DNA of 64,000 nt from Alphaproteobacteria bacterium. Lineage in GTDB: Bacteria > Pseudomonadota > Alphaproteobacteria > Micavibrionales > Micavibrionaceae. The DNA lies in assembly GCA_016125135.1 (NCBI GenBank), contig WGMJ01000002.1, positions 41,840 to 105,839 of the forward strand, given 5' to 3'. The first letter of the stretch is position 1. Each line of letters starts with the position of its first letter. Both the position numbers and the translations under genes were made by a program. This document shows positions 35,489 to 43,114 of the stretch, piece after piece. Below the pieces are notes generated by a model, which was given only the letters and a program-made list of their open reading frames with translations, did not search any database and was not told the origin of the DNA.

Positions 35489-37801
35489 ATGGCTCGAAAT
35501 TATATGCACTGGAAGGGTATAGCCGAATGGATTAAATTCCGGATTGGTGCAATCAGGATGGATCAGATATTTGTTCGAAATTATACGGCTTTTTTTATTG
35601 CCCTTGTTTTATATGCGGCGGCCCTCATCTATATTCTGGTCGCTGGAAATCTTGCGATCAATCAGGCTGAAAAGAACGTTTCTCATTCTTATAATGTTCT
35701 TATCGCTTCTGAGCGTATGACGCATCTGGTGCAGGGGATGCTGTCTGCACACCATTCCTATCTTCTGAGCGATAACAAGGAAACGCTGGAAAAATATGAG
35801 GCAAAGAAGGGCCAAATATCGGAACAGATCGCGAATGCGGGCGAGCTTGTTCTGGATAACCCGTCCCAAGTCAGCCGGCTAGGCGAAGTTAGTAATTATT
35901 CAACACAGCTTATTGTGAAGCTTGACGAGTTCACAACCAAGAGCAAATCCAATACGAAAGATGTCAGGACGGTTTCCAAAAAAGACATTCAGATCATTGA
36001 GGGCCTGAAGGATAATATTGTAACGATACTTTCTGCACTTACAAAAGAAGAGAAAACACTTCTTTCGCGCAGACAAGAGGAGGCGGCAAGCCAGAAAATC
36101 CGCTATTTTGTATTCCTTTTTTCGGGCGTTATTATTGCGGCGGCGATGCTTTTTCTTTTCAATGGGTCATTGTTACGTAGCCAGCGGCGCAGGACGCGGG
36201 TTGAAGCCTCACTGAAATCAACCGATGAAAGGTTCGCGCTTGCAATTGAGGGTACGCAGGACGGTATCTTCGACTGGAATTTACAAACGGGCGAGATGTT
36301 TTACTCCCGCCAGTTTTTCCGCATGCTCGGCTACGACCGCGATTCCTTTGTCGGCACAATGGATGAATTCAAGCAATTGTTGCATCCAGAAGATTCGATG
36401 CGTGTATGGCAATTCCTCGAGAGCTACCTGAACGGAGAGGTCTCTGAATACGCGCAGGAATTCAGGTTGAAGAATAAGAGCGGCAGATGGGTATGGATCC
36501 AGTCGCGGGCGAAATCCATCCTTGATTATCAGGGCAAGCCGATCAGACTGGTTGGAGCCTACACTGATATTTCGCATGTCAAAGAGAAGCAGGAGCGGCT
36601 TGAAGCGGAGAAACGGGCAGCAGAAGAAGCAAACCGCGCCAAGGCAGATTTCCTTGCGCATATGAGCCATGAAATCAGAACGCCACTAACAGCTGTCAGC
36701 GGTATTGCCGAAATATTCCTGCGCAAACAGGATAATCTGGATGAAAAACAAAAAGTATTGGTACAAACGCTTTATTCCAGCACCGCCGGCCTGAAAGATC
36801 TAATCAACGATATTCTTGATTTCTCTAAAATCGATAGTGGTGAAGTGGAGCTGGATATCAGCACCTTCGAGCTTGAGGAAGTTTTTGCCCCTGTTGTCGA
36901 TATGATGGGTCTGCGCGCCAATGAGAAGAAAATAAATTTTGTTTTTGATTATAGCCGGCTTGAGGGGGCCTCCTTTAATGGTGATAGAGCGCGTATCCGC
37001 CAGATATTGATCAACCTTATCGGGAATGCCATTAAATTCACCGAAGAGGGCGGCGTGCGCGTGTCGGCCTATCGTGAGGGCGACACAGGCGAGCGCTTCC
37101 TGCGTGTCGATATTACAGATACGGGGATCGGCATTGCACCTGAAAATTACGATATGGTTTTTGAACGATTCAAACAGGCTGACCATTCGGTCTCACGTAA
37201 GTATGGCGGGACAGGGCTTGGCCTGCCAATCTCGAAAAACCTTGCCAAAATGATGGGCGGTACAATTACGCTCAATTCGCAGTTAGGCAAGGGCTCAACC
37301 TTTAGCCTGATAATACCGGACATGATGGCATCGGAAGCGGATGTAGAGGAAACAGAAAAGGCTGAAGCGCTTGACCTGAATGAACGGATTAAAGCCACGG
37401 TTACCGAGAAAAGCCGCATTCTTGTTGTAGAAGACTATGAAGGCAATCTGGTTGTTCTTGGCTATGTGTTAGAGGAGCTGGGCTGCTTGTACGATATTGC
37501 GCATAACGGCGTTGAAGCGCTCACACTCTATGAGAAGAACAAATACGATATTATTTTCATGGATATACAAATGCCGGTTATGGACGGTTTCCGTGCAACT
37601 GCAGAAATTAGACGTATCGAGGCCGAGGAATCGAAAGAGCATACCCCTATTATTGGCATGACAGCCCACGCGCTGGTTGGTGATAAGGATAAATGCATAG
37701 AAGCAGGTATGGATGCATATCTGCCCAAGCCGCTGGTCGAGAATGACTTGAAAGAGCAGATATTATTATACTTACGCAAGAAGAATAAAGCTGCAGCCTA
37801 G
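35489..37801 (+). CDS. hybrid sensor histidine kinase / response regulator with PAS domain
   Basis: The 770-residue kinase has two membrane helices (about residues 33-53 and 205-225) around a periplasmic four-helix-type sensor. A PAS/PAC domain (about 245-365, RFALAIEGTQDGIFDWN) follows, then HisKA with His394 in HMSHEIRTP, and HATPase with NLIGNAIKF and GTGLGLPIS. The C-terminal receiver has acceptor Asp692 in FMDIQMP. No ribosome-binding site precedes the ATG at 35489, and a terminator ends just before it; the ATG at 35558 (MDQIFVRNY) is an alternative. Its target is not evident; the sigma factor and response regulator genes follow. Confidence 0.9.
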   Translation: MARNYMHWKGIAEWIKFRIGAIRMDQIFVRNYTAFFIALVLYAAALIYILVAGNLAINQAEKNVSHSYNVLIASERMTHLVQGMLSAHHSYLLSDNKETLEKYEAKKGQISEQIANAGELVLDNPSQVSRLGEVSNYSTQLIVKLDEFTTKSKSNTKDVRTVSKKDIQIIEGLKDNIVTILSALTKEEKTLLSRRQEEAASQKIRYFVFLFSGVIIAAAMLFLFNGSLLRSQRRRTRVEASLKSTDERFALAIEGTQDGIFDWNLQTGEMFYSRQFFRMLGYDRDSFVGTMDEFKQLLHPEDSMRVWQFLESYLNGEVSEYAQEFRLKNKSGRWVWIQSRAKSILDYQGKPIRLVGAYTDISHVKEKQERLEAEKRAAEEANRAKADFLAHMSHEIRTPLTAVSGIAEIFLRKQDNLDEKQKVLVQTLYSSTAGLKDLINDILDFSKIDSGEVELDISTFELEEVFAPVVDMMGLRANEKKINFVFDYSRLEGASFNGDRARIRQILINLIGNAIKFTEEGGVRVSAYREGDTGERFLRVDITDTGIGIAPENYDMVFERFKQADHSVSRKYGGTGLGLPISKNLAKMMGGTITLNSQLGKGSTFSLIIPDMMASEADVEETEKAEALDLNERIKATVTEKSRILVVEDYEGNLVVLGYVLEELGCLYDIAHNGVEALTLYEKNKYDIIFMDIQMPVMDGFRATAEIRRIEAEESKEHTPIIGMTAHALVGDKDKCIEAGMDAYLPKPLVENDLKEQILLYLRKKNKAAA

Positions 37802-37822
37802 GGCATTTGTATAAAAAAGAAG

Positions 37823-37852
37823 AAGGCCAGCGGGGTAATGCTGGCCTTTTTA
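37823..37852 (+). terminator. terminator after the hybrid kinase gene
   Basis: AAGGCCAGC pairs with GCTGGCCTT around eight bases, then a T-run. The A-rich 5' flank may let it also stop the convergent sigma factor transcript. Confidence 0.88.
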
Positions 37853-37878
37853 GTGCGGGAAAGTTGGGCAGAAATAGT

Positions 37879-38433
37879 TTAAGCGGCGGCTCTTGCTGCA
37901 TAGTGATGGGGTGCATAGCCCATCTGATTTGGCAATGTTCCGCGGCCGTATACTTTTGGTGTTTCAAGCGCTTGTTGCAGGCTTTCGCGTGCACGTGACA
38001 AACGTGAACGTACTGTACCTATCGGAATCTGCAGCGCTTCTGAAACCTCTGCGTATTGCATGTTTTTAACACACACCATAACAAGAATTTCGCGGTGGTC
38101 ATCGGAAAGCATATTCATGGCTTCCTGAACCTCTTTGAATTCGATATGGGCTTCCTGATTGGGGCCAACGCTTTCGTGGGCAATATGTGTTTCAGGATCA
38201 TACTGGGTTTCAAATTTTGTTTTGCGGCGGTAATCCGAAACAAAAAGGTTATACATGGTTTTGGATGCCCAGCTGAACATGCTTGTACCTTCGTTGAAGA
38301 GGTGCCGTTTTTCCAGGGCACGCAGGACGGTTGCCTGCAAAAGGTCTTCCGCGTTATTTCTATCGCGGGCCAATTTAAGGGCAAACTTCCTCAGATTAGG
38401 GATCTCATCAATCAGTGTTTGGTCGTTAAACAT
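37879..38433 (-). CDS. ECF RNA polymerase sigma factor (EcfG/RpoE-like)
   Basis: The 184-residue sigma factor has region 2 (about residues 10-75, AEDLLQATVLRALEKRH and FSWASKTMYNLFVSDYRR) and region 4 (about 105-160, LSDDHREILVMVCVKNMQYAE and IPIGTVRSRLSRARE). It lacks regions 1.1 and 3, as ECF factors do. AAAGGAG precedes the ATG. Ten GGAAC-type promoters within 17 kb make it the natural candidate to read them, but neither a NepR nor a PhyR gene is visible here. No such promoter precedes its own gene. It is divergent from the response regulator. Confidence 0.9.
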   Translation of the reverse strand: MFNDQTLIDEIPNLRKFALKLARDRNNAEDLLQATVLRALEKRHLFNEGTSMFSWASKTMYNLFVSDYRRKTKFETQYDPETHIAHESVGPNQEAHIEFKEVQEAMNMLSDDHREILVMVCVKNMQYAEVSEALQIPIGTVRSRLSRARESLQQALETPKVYGRGTLPNQMGYAPHHYAARAAA

Positions 38434-38584
38434 TTAGGGCTCCTTTTTTTCTGTTCTTCCCTTAAGGATAGGCGGGCCCCGTAACATGGTTTTGTCGGCA
38501 AAGTTTCAGTTTTGAAAAAATTTGTATCATTTGTGTTACAACGGGGGTATATTGGCCAAAATCCGCAGAAATGAGCCAAAAATT

Positions 38585-39301
38585 ATGCAAAAAGGCATTA
38601 TTTTAAGCATCGACGATGATGCGAATCTCCAGACGGTCCTTAATCAGTACCTGGAGGATGATGGCTATAAAATCATTACGGCGAAGGATGTAGCGACCGC
38701 ACTCGAACAGACTGAAAACAATGTTTTTGATGTGATTTTGCTGGATCTGGTGTTGCCTGACGGTGAGGGGATAAACCTTATTCCGAAGATCAAAAGCAAG
38801 TCAGAAGCAGCCATTATTGTTGTTTCAGGCAAGAGCGACACAACCGAAAAAATTATCTGCCTCGAGATGGGAGCAGATGACTACATAACAAAGCCATTTG
38901 AAATGCGCGAGCTTTCAGCACGAATCAAGGCGGTTCTACGTCGTTCGAATGATAATGCGCAGGCTGGTAAAAAGGAAAACCCTGCCGATAAAAGAGAAAA
39001 AATATATTTCAATGGCTGGTGCCTTGACCGCACGCAGTTCCAGCTTTTTGATGCCGAACAGAAGCCAGCCGAGCTTACAGCAGGTGAATTCAAACTTCTG
39101 GAAGCTTTTGTCACATCACCGAATCGGGTTTTAAGCCGCGAGCATCTTTTTGATCTGACACGCGATCAGCAATATGATTCGTATGACCGGGCTATAGATA
39201 TCCAGATTGCACGGCTACGTAAAAAAATGGGTGAAAATGCCGCGCTTATTAAAACTGTCCGTGGCGCTGGCTATATGTTCACTGGCCAGGTAAAAAGCTG
39301 A
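38585..39301 (+). CDS. OmpR-family response regulator
   Basis: The 238-residue DNA-binding response regulator has a receiver domain with the acidic pocket IDDD, acceptor Asp54 in ILLDLVLP and switch-helix lysine in ITKPFEMREL. A winged-helix effector domain follows (about residues 140-235) with LLEAFVTSPNRVLSREHLFD and YDRAIDIQIARLRKKMG. I start at the ATG at 38585; an in-frame ATG at 38522 would add residues unlike the family. It may serve the hybrid kinase upstream. The gene ends just before an ECF-type promoter. Confidence 0.9.
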   Translation: MQKGIILSIDDDANLQTVLNQYLEDDGYKIITAKDVATALEQTENNVFDVILLDLVLPDGEGINLIPKIKSKSEAAIIVVSGKSDTTEKIICLEMGADDYITKPFEMRELSARIKAVLRRSNDNAQAGKKENPADKREKIYFNGWCLDRTQFQLFDAEQKPAELTAGEFKLLEAFVTSPNRVLSREHLFDLTRDQQYDSYDRAIDIQIARLRKKMGENAALIKTVRGAGYMFTGQVKS

Positions 39302-39315
39302 TTCCCACATCTCAA

Positions 39316-39341
39316 GGAACTTTTTGTATTTTTTAGGTGTT
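39316..39341 (+). promoter_or_regulatory. ECF (EcfG-type) promoter for the DUF883-like gene
   Basis: GGAAC, 17 bases, TGTT, 36 bases before the start codon of the 39378 gene. Confidence 0.65.
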
Positions 39342-39377
39342 TTTCTGCTGTAAACGATAAATACAGGAGATAGCACA

Positions 39378-39665
39378 ATGCAAGACGCAAAAATTACAAG
39401 CAATAACAACGTTTCCGGAACTTATCCGGAGGTTGGCAAAATACGCGCAGATCTGAAAGCCCTTAAAACAGACGTGGGAGACCTTGCCCGCCATGTGAAA
39501 GAAGATGGCCTGCACGATATTTCAGAAAAGGCAAACCACGGCGTTGAGTCGCTGCAGGGTTTTGTCAAAAAAATGGAGAAAAAAGTACAAGAGCAACCAG
39601 CGCAAAGTCTTGCGATCGCCTTTGTTACAGGTATGGTTCTAAACTATTTTCTTCGTCACAAATAA
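39378..39665 (+). CDS. DUF883-like (ElaB/YqjD type) membrane-anchored protein
   Basis: The 95-residue protein has a long amphipathic helix (about residues 20-72), rich in Lys, Asp and Glu, and one C-terminal hydrophobic segment (AIAFVTGMVLNYFL) with a basic tail. This is the layout of ElaB/YqjD proteins, which anchor ribosomes to the inner membrane in stationary phase in E. coli. AGGAGATAGCACA precedes the ATG. Its neighbour encodes a YqjE-like protein, as in the yqjDE operon. An ECF-type promoter lies upstream, fitting stress expression. Confidence 0.8.
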   Translation: MQDAKITSNNNVSGTYPEVGKIRADLKALKTDVGDLARHVKEDGLHDISEKANHGVESLQGFVKKMEKKVQEQPAQSLAIAFVTGMVLNYFLRHK

Positions 39666-39688
39666 AAATCCGGCGCGGGGGCATTGCA

Positions 39689-40126
39689 ATGGCTAGTCTT
39701 ATTACGCTTGCGGAGCAATTTGTTATCAGCAAACTCGCCCAAGAGACAGCGCCGGTGGCACCAAACATGGGAGCCAGCCAGATCATTATTGTTCTGGCTG
39801 GTTTTCTCGGTGCTGTCGGGATCGGATTTTTTATTCTGGCATCCTATCTCTGGTTAAATGCCAACTATTCTCCACAGATGGCTGCGGCCTTAACGGGTCT
39901 TGTCTCTGTGGGTATAGCTGGGTTATTGGCCTTGGGAGCGTTAGCCGTCATGCAATACAAAGTAAGAATGCTGAAAAGGATGAAGAACGATATTAATGAA
40001 ACAATTGATATCGCATTAAAGTCTTTAAATCATTTACTAGAAGAACCGACAACGCAAAACCCCAAAACATCGGCATTGGTAGCTTCGCTCGCTGGCTTTG
40101 TAACAGCAGATAAAATTTTGCATTAG
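39689..40126 (+). CDS. YqjE-like / holin-superfamily small membrane protein
   Basis: The 145-residue protein has two long hydrophobic helices (about residues 31-56 and 64-88) joined by a short loop, then a basic, helical cytoplasmic tail with two more short amphipathic stretches. The shape fits the YqjE/DUF1469 phage-holin superfamily III, commonly found after DUF883 genes. It follows the DUF883-like gene by 23 bases and is likely in its operon. Its function is unknown. The sequence similarity visible to me is weak; the call rests mainly on layout and context. Confidence 0.65.
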   Translation: MASLITLAEQFVISKLAQETAPVAPNMGASQIIIVLAGFLGAVGIGFFILASYLWLNANYSPQMAAALTGLVSVGIAGLLALGALAVMQYKVRMLKRMKNDINETIDIALKSLNHLLEEPTTQNPKTSALVASLAGFVTADKILH

Positions 40127-40143
40127 TTAAAGGAGGAAGTGGA

Positions 40144-40215
40144 ATGAAGAGTCTTCTCATGTGGATTATTGGAATACCAATTCCGATAATTATTCTTTAT
40201 AATATTTTCTTTTAG
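40144..40215 (+). CDS. 23-residue hydrophobic peptide (small membrane protein)
   Basis: A tiny gene with a very strong ribosome-binding site (AAAGGAGG, seven bases before ATG). The product has 23 residues, nearly all hydrophobic, with IPIPIII in the middle: one membrane segment. It sits in the DUF883-like operon, immediately followed by a strong terminator. The good start signal and operon position argue for translation. Small stress-induced single-helix membrane proteins are known in many bacteria, but I do not know this one's function. Confidence 0.65.
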   Translation: MKSLLMWIIGIPIPIIILYNIFF

Positions 40216-40217
40216 TA

Positions 40218-40240
40218 AAGGGGCCGCGCGGCCCCTTTTT
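40218..40240 (+). terminator. terminator of the DUF883-like operon
   Basis: AAGGGGCC pairs with GGCCCCTT around GCGC and is followed by a T-run. Confidence 0.93.
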
Positions 40241-40352
40241 ATTTAAAAAAACTTGCAACAAATAAGAAACAATTTTTTTCAATTCTGAAACCTGCCGGCA
40301 ATTCTACTGTTGCATTCAAGGCATATGCTATAGACAACAAGGAGAAAAGCCC

Positions 40353-40613
40353 ATGTCACTTGCAACACAACCACTTAATGAAATATCCCACCCGCTTGTT
40401 TCTTCAATGCATATGAAAAAGGACTTTTCCAAAGGCCATGATGTAGAGTATGTATTGGTGATTGATGCAATCTTGCCAGATGCAAAAGAAAGCTCTGAGG
40501 CTTTTGACGCAAGTTTGACAGATCTGCTGCTTGATCTTGAAGATCTTAAAGAAATGGCAGAAACACGCGTCGGCAAGTTTGACCGTGTTGATATACGCTC
40601 ACACTACCACTGA
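40353..40613 (+). CDS. hypothetical protein, 86 residues
   Basis: Soluble acidic protein with no signal peptide. The middle is Asp/Leu-rich and helical (TDLLLDLEDLKEMAE), and the C-terminus ends in RSHYH. AAGGAGAAAAGCCC precedes the ATG. No family is recognised. It lies between two genes with ECF-type promoters, but I see only a weak GAAAC-N16-TGTT upstream, so its membership of the stress group is open. Confidence 0.65.
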   Translation: MSLATQPLNEISHPLVSSMHMKKDFSKGHDVEYVLVIDAILPDAKESSEAFDASLTDLLLDLEDLKEMAETRVGKFDRVDIRSHYH

Positions 40614-40631
40614 TTTATTCTGGAATAGCGT

Positions 40632-40657
40632 GGAACCGCGAACGGTGCAAGGCCGTT
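40632..40657 (+). promoter_or_regulatory. ECF (EcfG-type) promoter for the PRC-barrel gene, with internal inverted repeat
   Basis: GGAAC, 17 bases, CGTT. A perfect inverted repeat CGAACGG (40639-40645) and CCGTTCG (40653-40659) fills the spacer and the -10 box and could be an operator. Confidence 0.68.
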
Positions 40658-40696
40658 CGTGGCATAACGTAATAACTTAATTTCAAGGAGAAAAAT

Positions 40697-41521
40697 ATGA
40701 GACTGGATATTCTGGCAAAAGTTTCAATGATTGCCCTGTTTGCATCTTTCCCAGCGCTTGCTGCCGAGAAAGCTGTCGAAAACAATACCCATACAACAGT
40801 GCAAGCGAAAAGCACTGGTGATTTTTCCAAGGATGCTGAAAAAGCCTGGGAAGACGTAAAGGGTGCATCTGCTGAAGCTTATAACGATGTAAAAGCATTT
40901 TTTATGGGCGATAACGAAAAGCAGGATAAAAATATTGTTATCAGCACGCGCTACACAGCAGATGGCATGCTGGGTGCGGCCGTTAAAAACAATAGCGGTG
41001 AACGCGTAGGAACAGTGAAAGACATTATTGTTGACCGCTCCGGCAAAGCGCAGCTGGTTGTCATTGATGACGGCGAATTTCCCGGCTTTAGCGGCAAACT
41101 GGTTGCATTTGACTATGATGTAATCTCGGCCAAAACAGCAGATGGCGATGTTATAGCGCCCCTTACAGAGGAGAGTATAAACCGTGCAACAGAATTTTCT
41201 TATGACCGCGCAGATGCTGGCAAAGAAAAGGTCCGCGTTATACCGGTGGATGGCTACAGTGTGATGAAGCTGGTAGACGCAGATGTTGTAAACCCTGCTG
41301 GTGAAGAGATTGGCGAGCTTGAAGATATCTCGTTCCGCAACGGAAAGATAAACCAGATCTTTGCAGAGATGGATGTTCCGGGGGATGATGATAAAATGAT
41401 AGCGCTCAATTTCGGGTCAACCAAGATCGTGGGTACTGATAACGACCTGAACATCCAGTTGAATGCAGGGCAGGCTGCCCGCTTTACAGCCGATAACAAG
41501 GTGTCGAATCGCGCGCATTAA
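40697..41521 (+). CDS. exported protein with two PRC-barrel domains
   Basis: The 274-residue protein has a signal peptide (residues 1-22, ending ALA), a charged linker, and two PRC-barrel-like beta domains (about residues 90-150 and 175-240). KNNSGERVGTVKDIIVDRSG and NPAGEEIGELEDISFRNG are the equivalent first strands. PRC-barrels occur in RimM, photosynthetic reaction centres and many stress-related small proteins. An ECF-type promoter precedes it and a CsbD gene follows. AAGGAG precedes the ATG. The molecular role is unknown. Confidence 0.85.
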   Translation: MRLDILAKVSMIALFASFPALAAEKAVENNTHTTVQAKSTGDFSKDAEKAWEDVKGASAEAYNDVKAFFMGDNEKQDKNIVISTRYTADGMLGAAVKNNSGERVGTVKDIIVDRSGKAQLVVIDDGEFPGFSGKLVAFDYDVISAKTADGDVIAPLTEESINRATEFSYDRADAGKEKVRVIPVDGYSVMKLVDADVVNPAGEEIGELEDISFRNGKINQIFAEMDVPGDDDKMIALNFGSTKIVGTDNDLNIQLNAGQAARFTADNKVSNRAH

Positions 41522-41592
41522 ATAAAGAATAGGAGCCTGCCCCATGGTGGGGTGGGTTTCTTTTGTTCCATCTTAGAAAAAGGAGAATGACA

Positions 41593-41802
41593 ATGAACAA
41601 GGATATTTTTGAAGGTAACTGGAAGCAGCTCAGCGGTGAAGTACAACGCAAATGGGGCAAGCTTACAAATGATAATCTTGATGTAATCAATGGTAACCGT
41701 ACCAAACTAGTCGGTATGATCCAGGAGAGCTACGGCGTGGCCCGTGACGAAGCTGAAAAGCAAGTCGAAGAATGGGAAAAAGCACGTCGTTCAGCCGCTT
41801 AA
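41593..41802 (+). CDS. CsbD family stress protein
   Basis: The 69-residue protein matches the CsbD/YjbJ family: it opens MNKDIFEGNWKQLSGEVQR, continues WGKLTNDNLDVINGNR and ends with a charged helix. CsbD proteins are small, hydrophilic and induced by general stress sigma factors; function unknown. I choose the ATG at 41593, seven bases after AAGGAG, over the ATG at 41587, which would be too close. No separate ECF promoter is seen, so it may be read from the PRC-barrel promoter through the short CCCCA/TGGGG hairpin at 41540-41555. Confidence 0.92.
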   Translation: MNKDIFEGNWKQLSGEVQRKWGKLTNDNLDVINGNRTKLVGMIQESYGVARDEAEKQVEEWEKARRSAA

Positions 41803-41826
41803 TGTAAATTAAACGGCTTAACATAG

Positions 41827-41867
41827 GTGGCCAGCGTCTTCCCCCGTGCGCTGGCCACTATTTATTT
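41827..41867 (+). terminator. terminator after the csbD-like gene
   Basis: GTGGCCAGCG pairs perfectly with CGCTGGCCAC around twelve bases, followed by TATTTATTT. Confidence 0.88.
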
Positions 41868-41887
41868 AGCCTCGACGCAGAGCAAAA

Positions 41888-41932
41888 TAAAAACCCCACC
41901 ATTAATTATGGCGGGGTTTTTATTTTGAAAGT
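41888..41932 (-). terminator. bidirectional terminator for the lipoprotein pair
   Basis: AAAAACCCC and GGGGTTTTT flank a short stem with one mismatch; both strands give a stem followed by T. It closes the minus-strand lipoprotein genes. Confidence 0.8.
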
Positions 41933-41938
41933 AGGGGT

Positions 41939-42208
41939 TTACTCGGCTGAGTGAACGTCTTCAGTTTCAGTAACGGTTTCTTCTGTTGTTTCGGCGTTCA
42001 TGGCGCCTTCAGGATCAACAGTCGTTTCATGGTGATACTCGGTTGTTGTATTACCATGATCATCTGTTGTCTGTGTCTGGGTTGTTGTGCGCTCTATCGT
42101 TGTCCCGTCCACAGTCGATTTTTCGGTCACTTTGGTTTCTGTCTTTTCGTCACAAGCCGCAACGCCGAGCGCCAGCAGGGCCGAGAGTACAAGCGTTAGA
42201 TGTTTCAT
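41939..42208 (-). CDS. small Thr/Glu-rich lipoprotein
   Basis: The 89-residue protein has a lipoprotein signal with lipobox LGVAAC (Cys19). The mature part has almost no hydrophobic residues: Thr, Glu, Asp and His dominate, so it is probably disordered in the periplasm. It shares the pattern TTxDPxGxMN with the lipoprotein encoded 12 bases upstream and is probably a paralogue. AGGAGGCGAAG precedes the ATG. Expected to be expressed from the ECF-type promoter ahead of the upstream gene. Function unknown. Confidence 0.78.
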   Translation of the reverse strand: MKHLTLVLSALLALGVAACDEKTETKVTEKSTVDGTTIERTTTQTQTTDDHGNTTTEYHHETTVDPEGAMNAETTEETVTETEDVHSAE

Positions 42209-42220
42209 CTTCGCCTCCTC

Positions 42221-42493
42221 TTAGTAAGTGGTTGTAGATTTGGAAGTTGACTTATTCATCAGACCTTTAGGGTCTGTTGTTTTCTCGACTTCCTGAACAG
42301 CACGTTTATTTCCATACTCGTCATAATAAACGTTTGTGTTCGTTTTCGTCTCCGTTTTTGTCCCGTATTTGTTTACATGGGTTTCTGTTCTTTCATATTC
42401 ACCTGGTGGCAAAGTATGGTTTGGTGTACAGGCCGATAACATAAAGGCCAGCGTGCCCACAGTCAGAAAAGATAGTTTATGAATGTTTCGCAT
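42221..42493 (-). CDS. small Lys/Thr-rich lipoprotein
   Basis: The 90-residue protein has a lipobox LSAC (Cys22) and a mature part rich in Thr, Lys, Asn and Tyr, including YGTKTETKTNTNVYYDEYG. The C-terminal TTDPKGLMNKS matches TTVDPEGAMNAE of the following lipoprotein, indicating duplication. It is first in a two-gene operon and has an ECF-type promoter at 42537-42562, which is divergent from that of the glycine-zipper gene. Function unknown. Confidence 0.78.
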   Translation of the reverse strand: MRNIHKLSFLTVGTLAFMLSACTPNHTLPPGEYERTETHVNKYGTKTETKTNTNVYYDEYGNKRAVQEVEKTTDPKGLMNKSTSKSTTTY

Positions 42494-42536
42494 GATAATA
42501 AGTCCTTGTTAAAGTTGGGTTTATTCCCACGACACA

Positions 42537-42562
42537 AACGTGGGGGCAGTGCGGAAAGTTCC
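42537..42562 (-). promoter_or_regulatory. ECF (EcfG-type) promoter for the lipoprotein pair
   Basis: GGAAC, 17 bases, CGTT on the minus strand. Its -35 box abuts the -35 box of the plus-strand promoter (TTCCGGAA centre). Confidence 0.72.
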
Positions 42563-42587
42563 GGAACCATGCCCGCTGTAAAGCGTA
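42563..42587 (+). promoter_or_regulatory. ECF (EcfG-type) promoter for the glycine-zipper lipoprotein gene
   Basis: GGAAC, 16 bases, CGTA: one mismatch in the -10 box, 37 bases before the start codon. Confidence 0.6.
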
Positions 42588-42624
42588 GGTATGACCGGAT
42601 AGATCCAAAAAAAGGAGTTATAGA

Positions 42625-42852
42625 ATGAACATTATTCTCAAATCAGTTGCAACAGGTGTACTGGCTATATCGCTGGTTGCTTGCTCGAATATGAATTCAA
42701 CACAACAACGCACACTTTCAGGCGCAGGCATTGGCGCTGGTGTAGGCGCAGCGAGTGCAGCCGTTACAGGAGGATGTGTTGGTTGCGGCGCGGCTATTGG
42801 TGCTGGTGTGGGGGCTGGTGCCGGATATTTGTACGATCAAAGCAAAAAATAG
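42625..42852 (+). CDS. glycine-zipper lipoprotein (OsmB-like)
   Basis: The 75-residue lipoprotein has lipobox LVAC (Cys20), a short Asn/Gln linker and a glycine-zipper segment (about residues 32-70) with repeating GAGxGAG and GCVGCGAAIGAG, which forms membrane-inserting helices. This is the layout of OsmB and related osmotically induced lipoproteins. The two Cys in GCVGCG could form a disulfide, which is unusual for the family. AAAAGGAG precedes the ATG. Divergent ECF-type promoter upstream and a terminator downstream make it a stand-alone unit. Confidence 0.85.
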   Translation: MNIILKSVATGVLAISLVACSNMNSTQQRTLSGAGIGAGVGAASAAVTGGCVGCGAAIGAGVGAGAGYLYDQSKK

Positions 42853-42860
42853 AATTTGGA

Positions 42861-42886
42861 AAAGGCCCTGCAAAGGGCCTTTTTTA
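42861..42886 (+). terminator. terminator after the glycine-zipper gene
   Basis: AAAGGCCC pairs with GGGCCTTT around a small loop, followed by a T-run. Confidence 0.9.
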
Positions 42887-42889
42887 TGC

Positions 42890-43081
42890 CTACTTACTTG
42901 AGGAAGACTTCTTTCTTCCTGATCCACTTTTCTTACCGCCACCATCCTGTTTGTTAACTGTGGCCCAAGCACGCTCTTCTGCCGTCTTTTTTGAGACGCC
43001 ACGCTTTTTATAGCCTTCTTCGATATGCTCTGCCTGCCGCTTTTGCTTATCTGTATATTTTTCTTTGCTTCCTTGTTTCAT
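42890..43081 (-). CDS. small basic conserved protein (often annotated plasmid stabilization)
   Basis: The 63-residue hydrophilic protein carries YTDKQKRQAEHIEEGYKKRG, then TAEERAWATVNKQDGGGKKS, a pattern shared by many small proteobacterial proteins annotated, on weak grounds, as plasmid stabilization proteins. The tail is Gly/Ser/Lys-rich and disordered. AAGGAGAAGAC precedes the ATG. It follows the SDR gene by 33 bases on the same strand, probably as an operon. Its family members recur in stress clusters; the true function is unknown. Confidence 0.8.
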   Translation of the reverse strand: MKQGSKEKYTDKQKRQAEHIEEGYKKRGVSKKTAEERAWATVNKQDGGGKKSGSGRKKSSSSK

Positions 43082-43114
43082 TGTCTTCTCCTTGGTGTGG
43101 GTTAAAAAGTTAGA

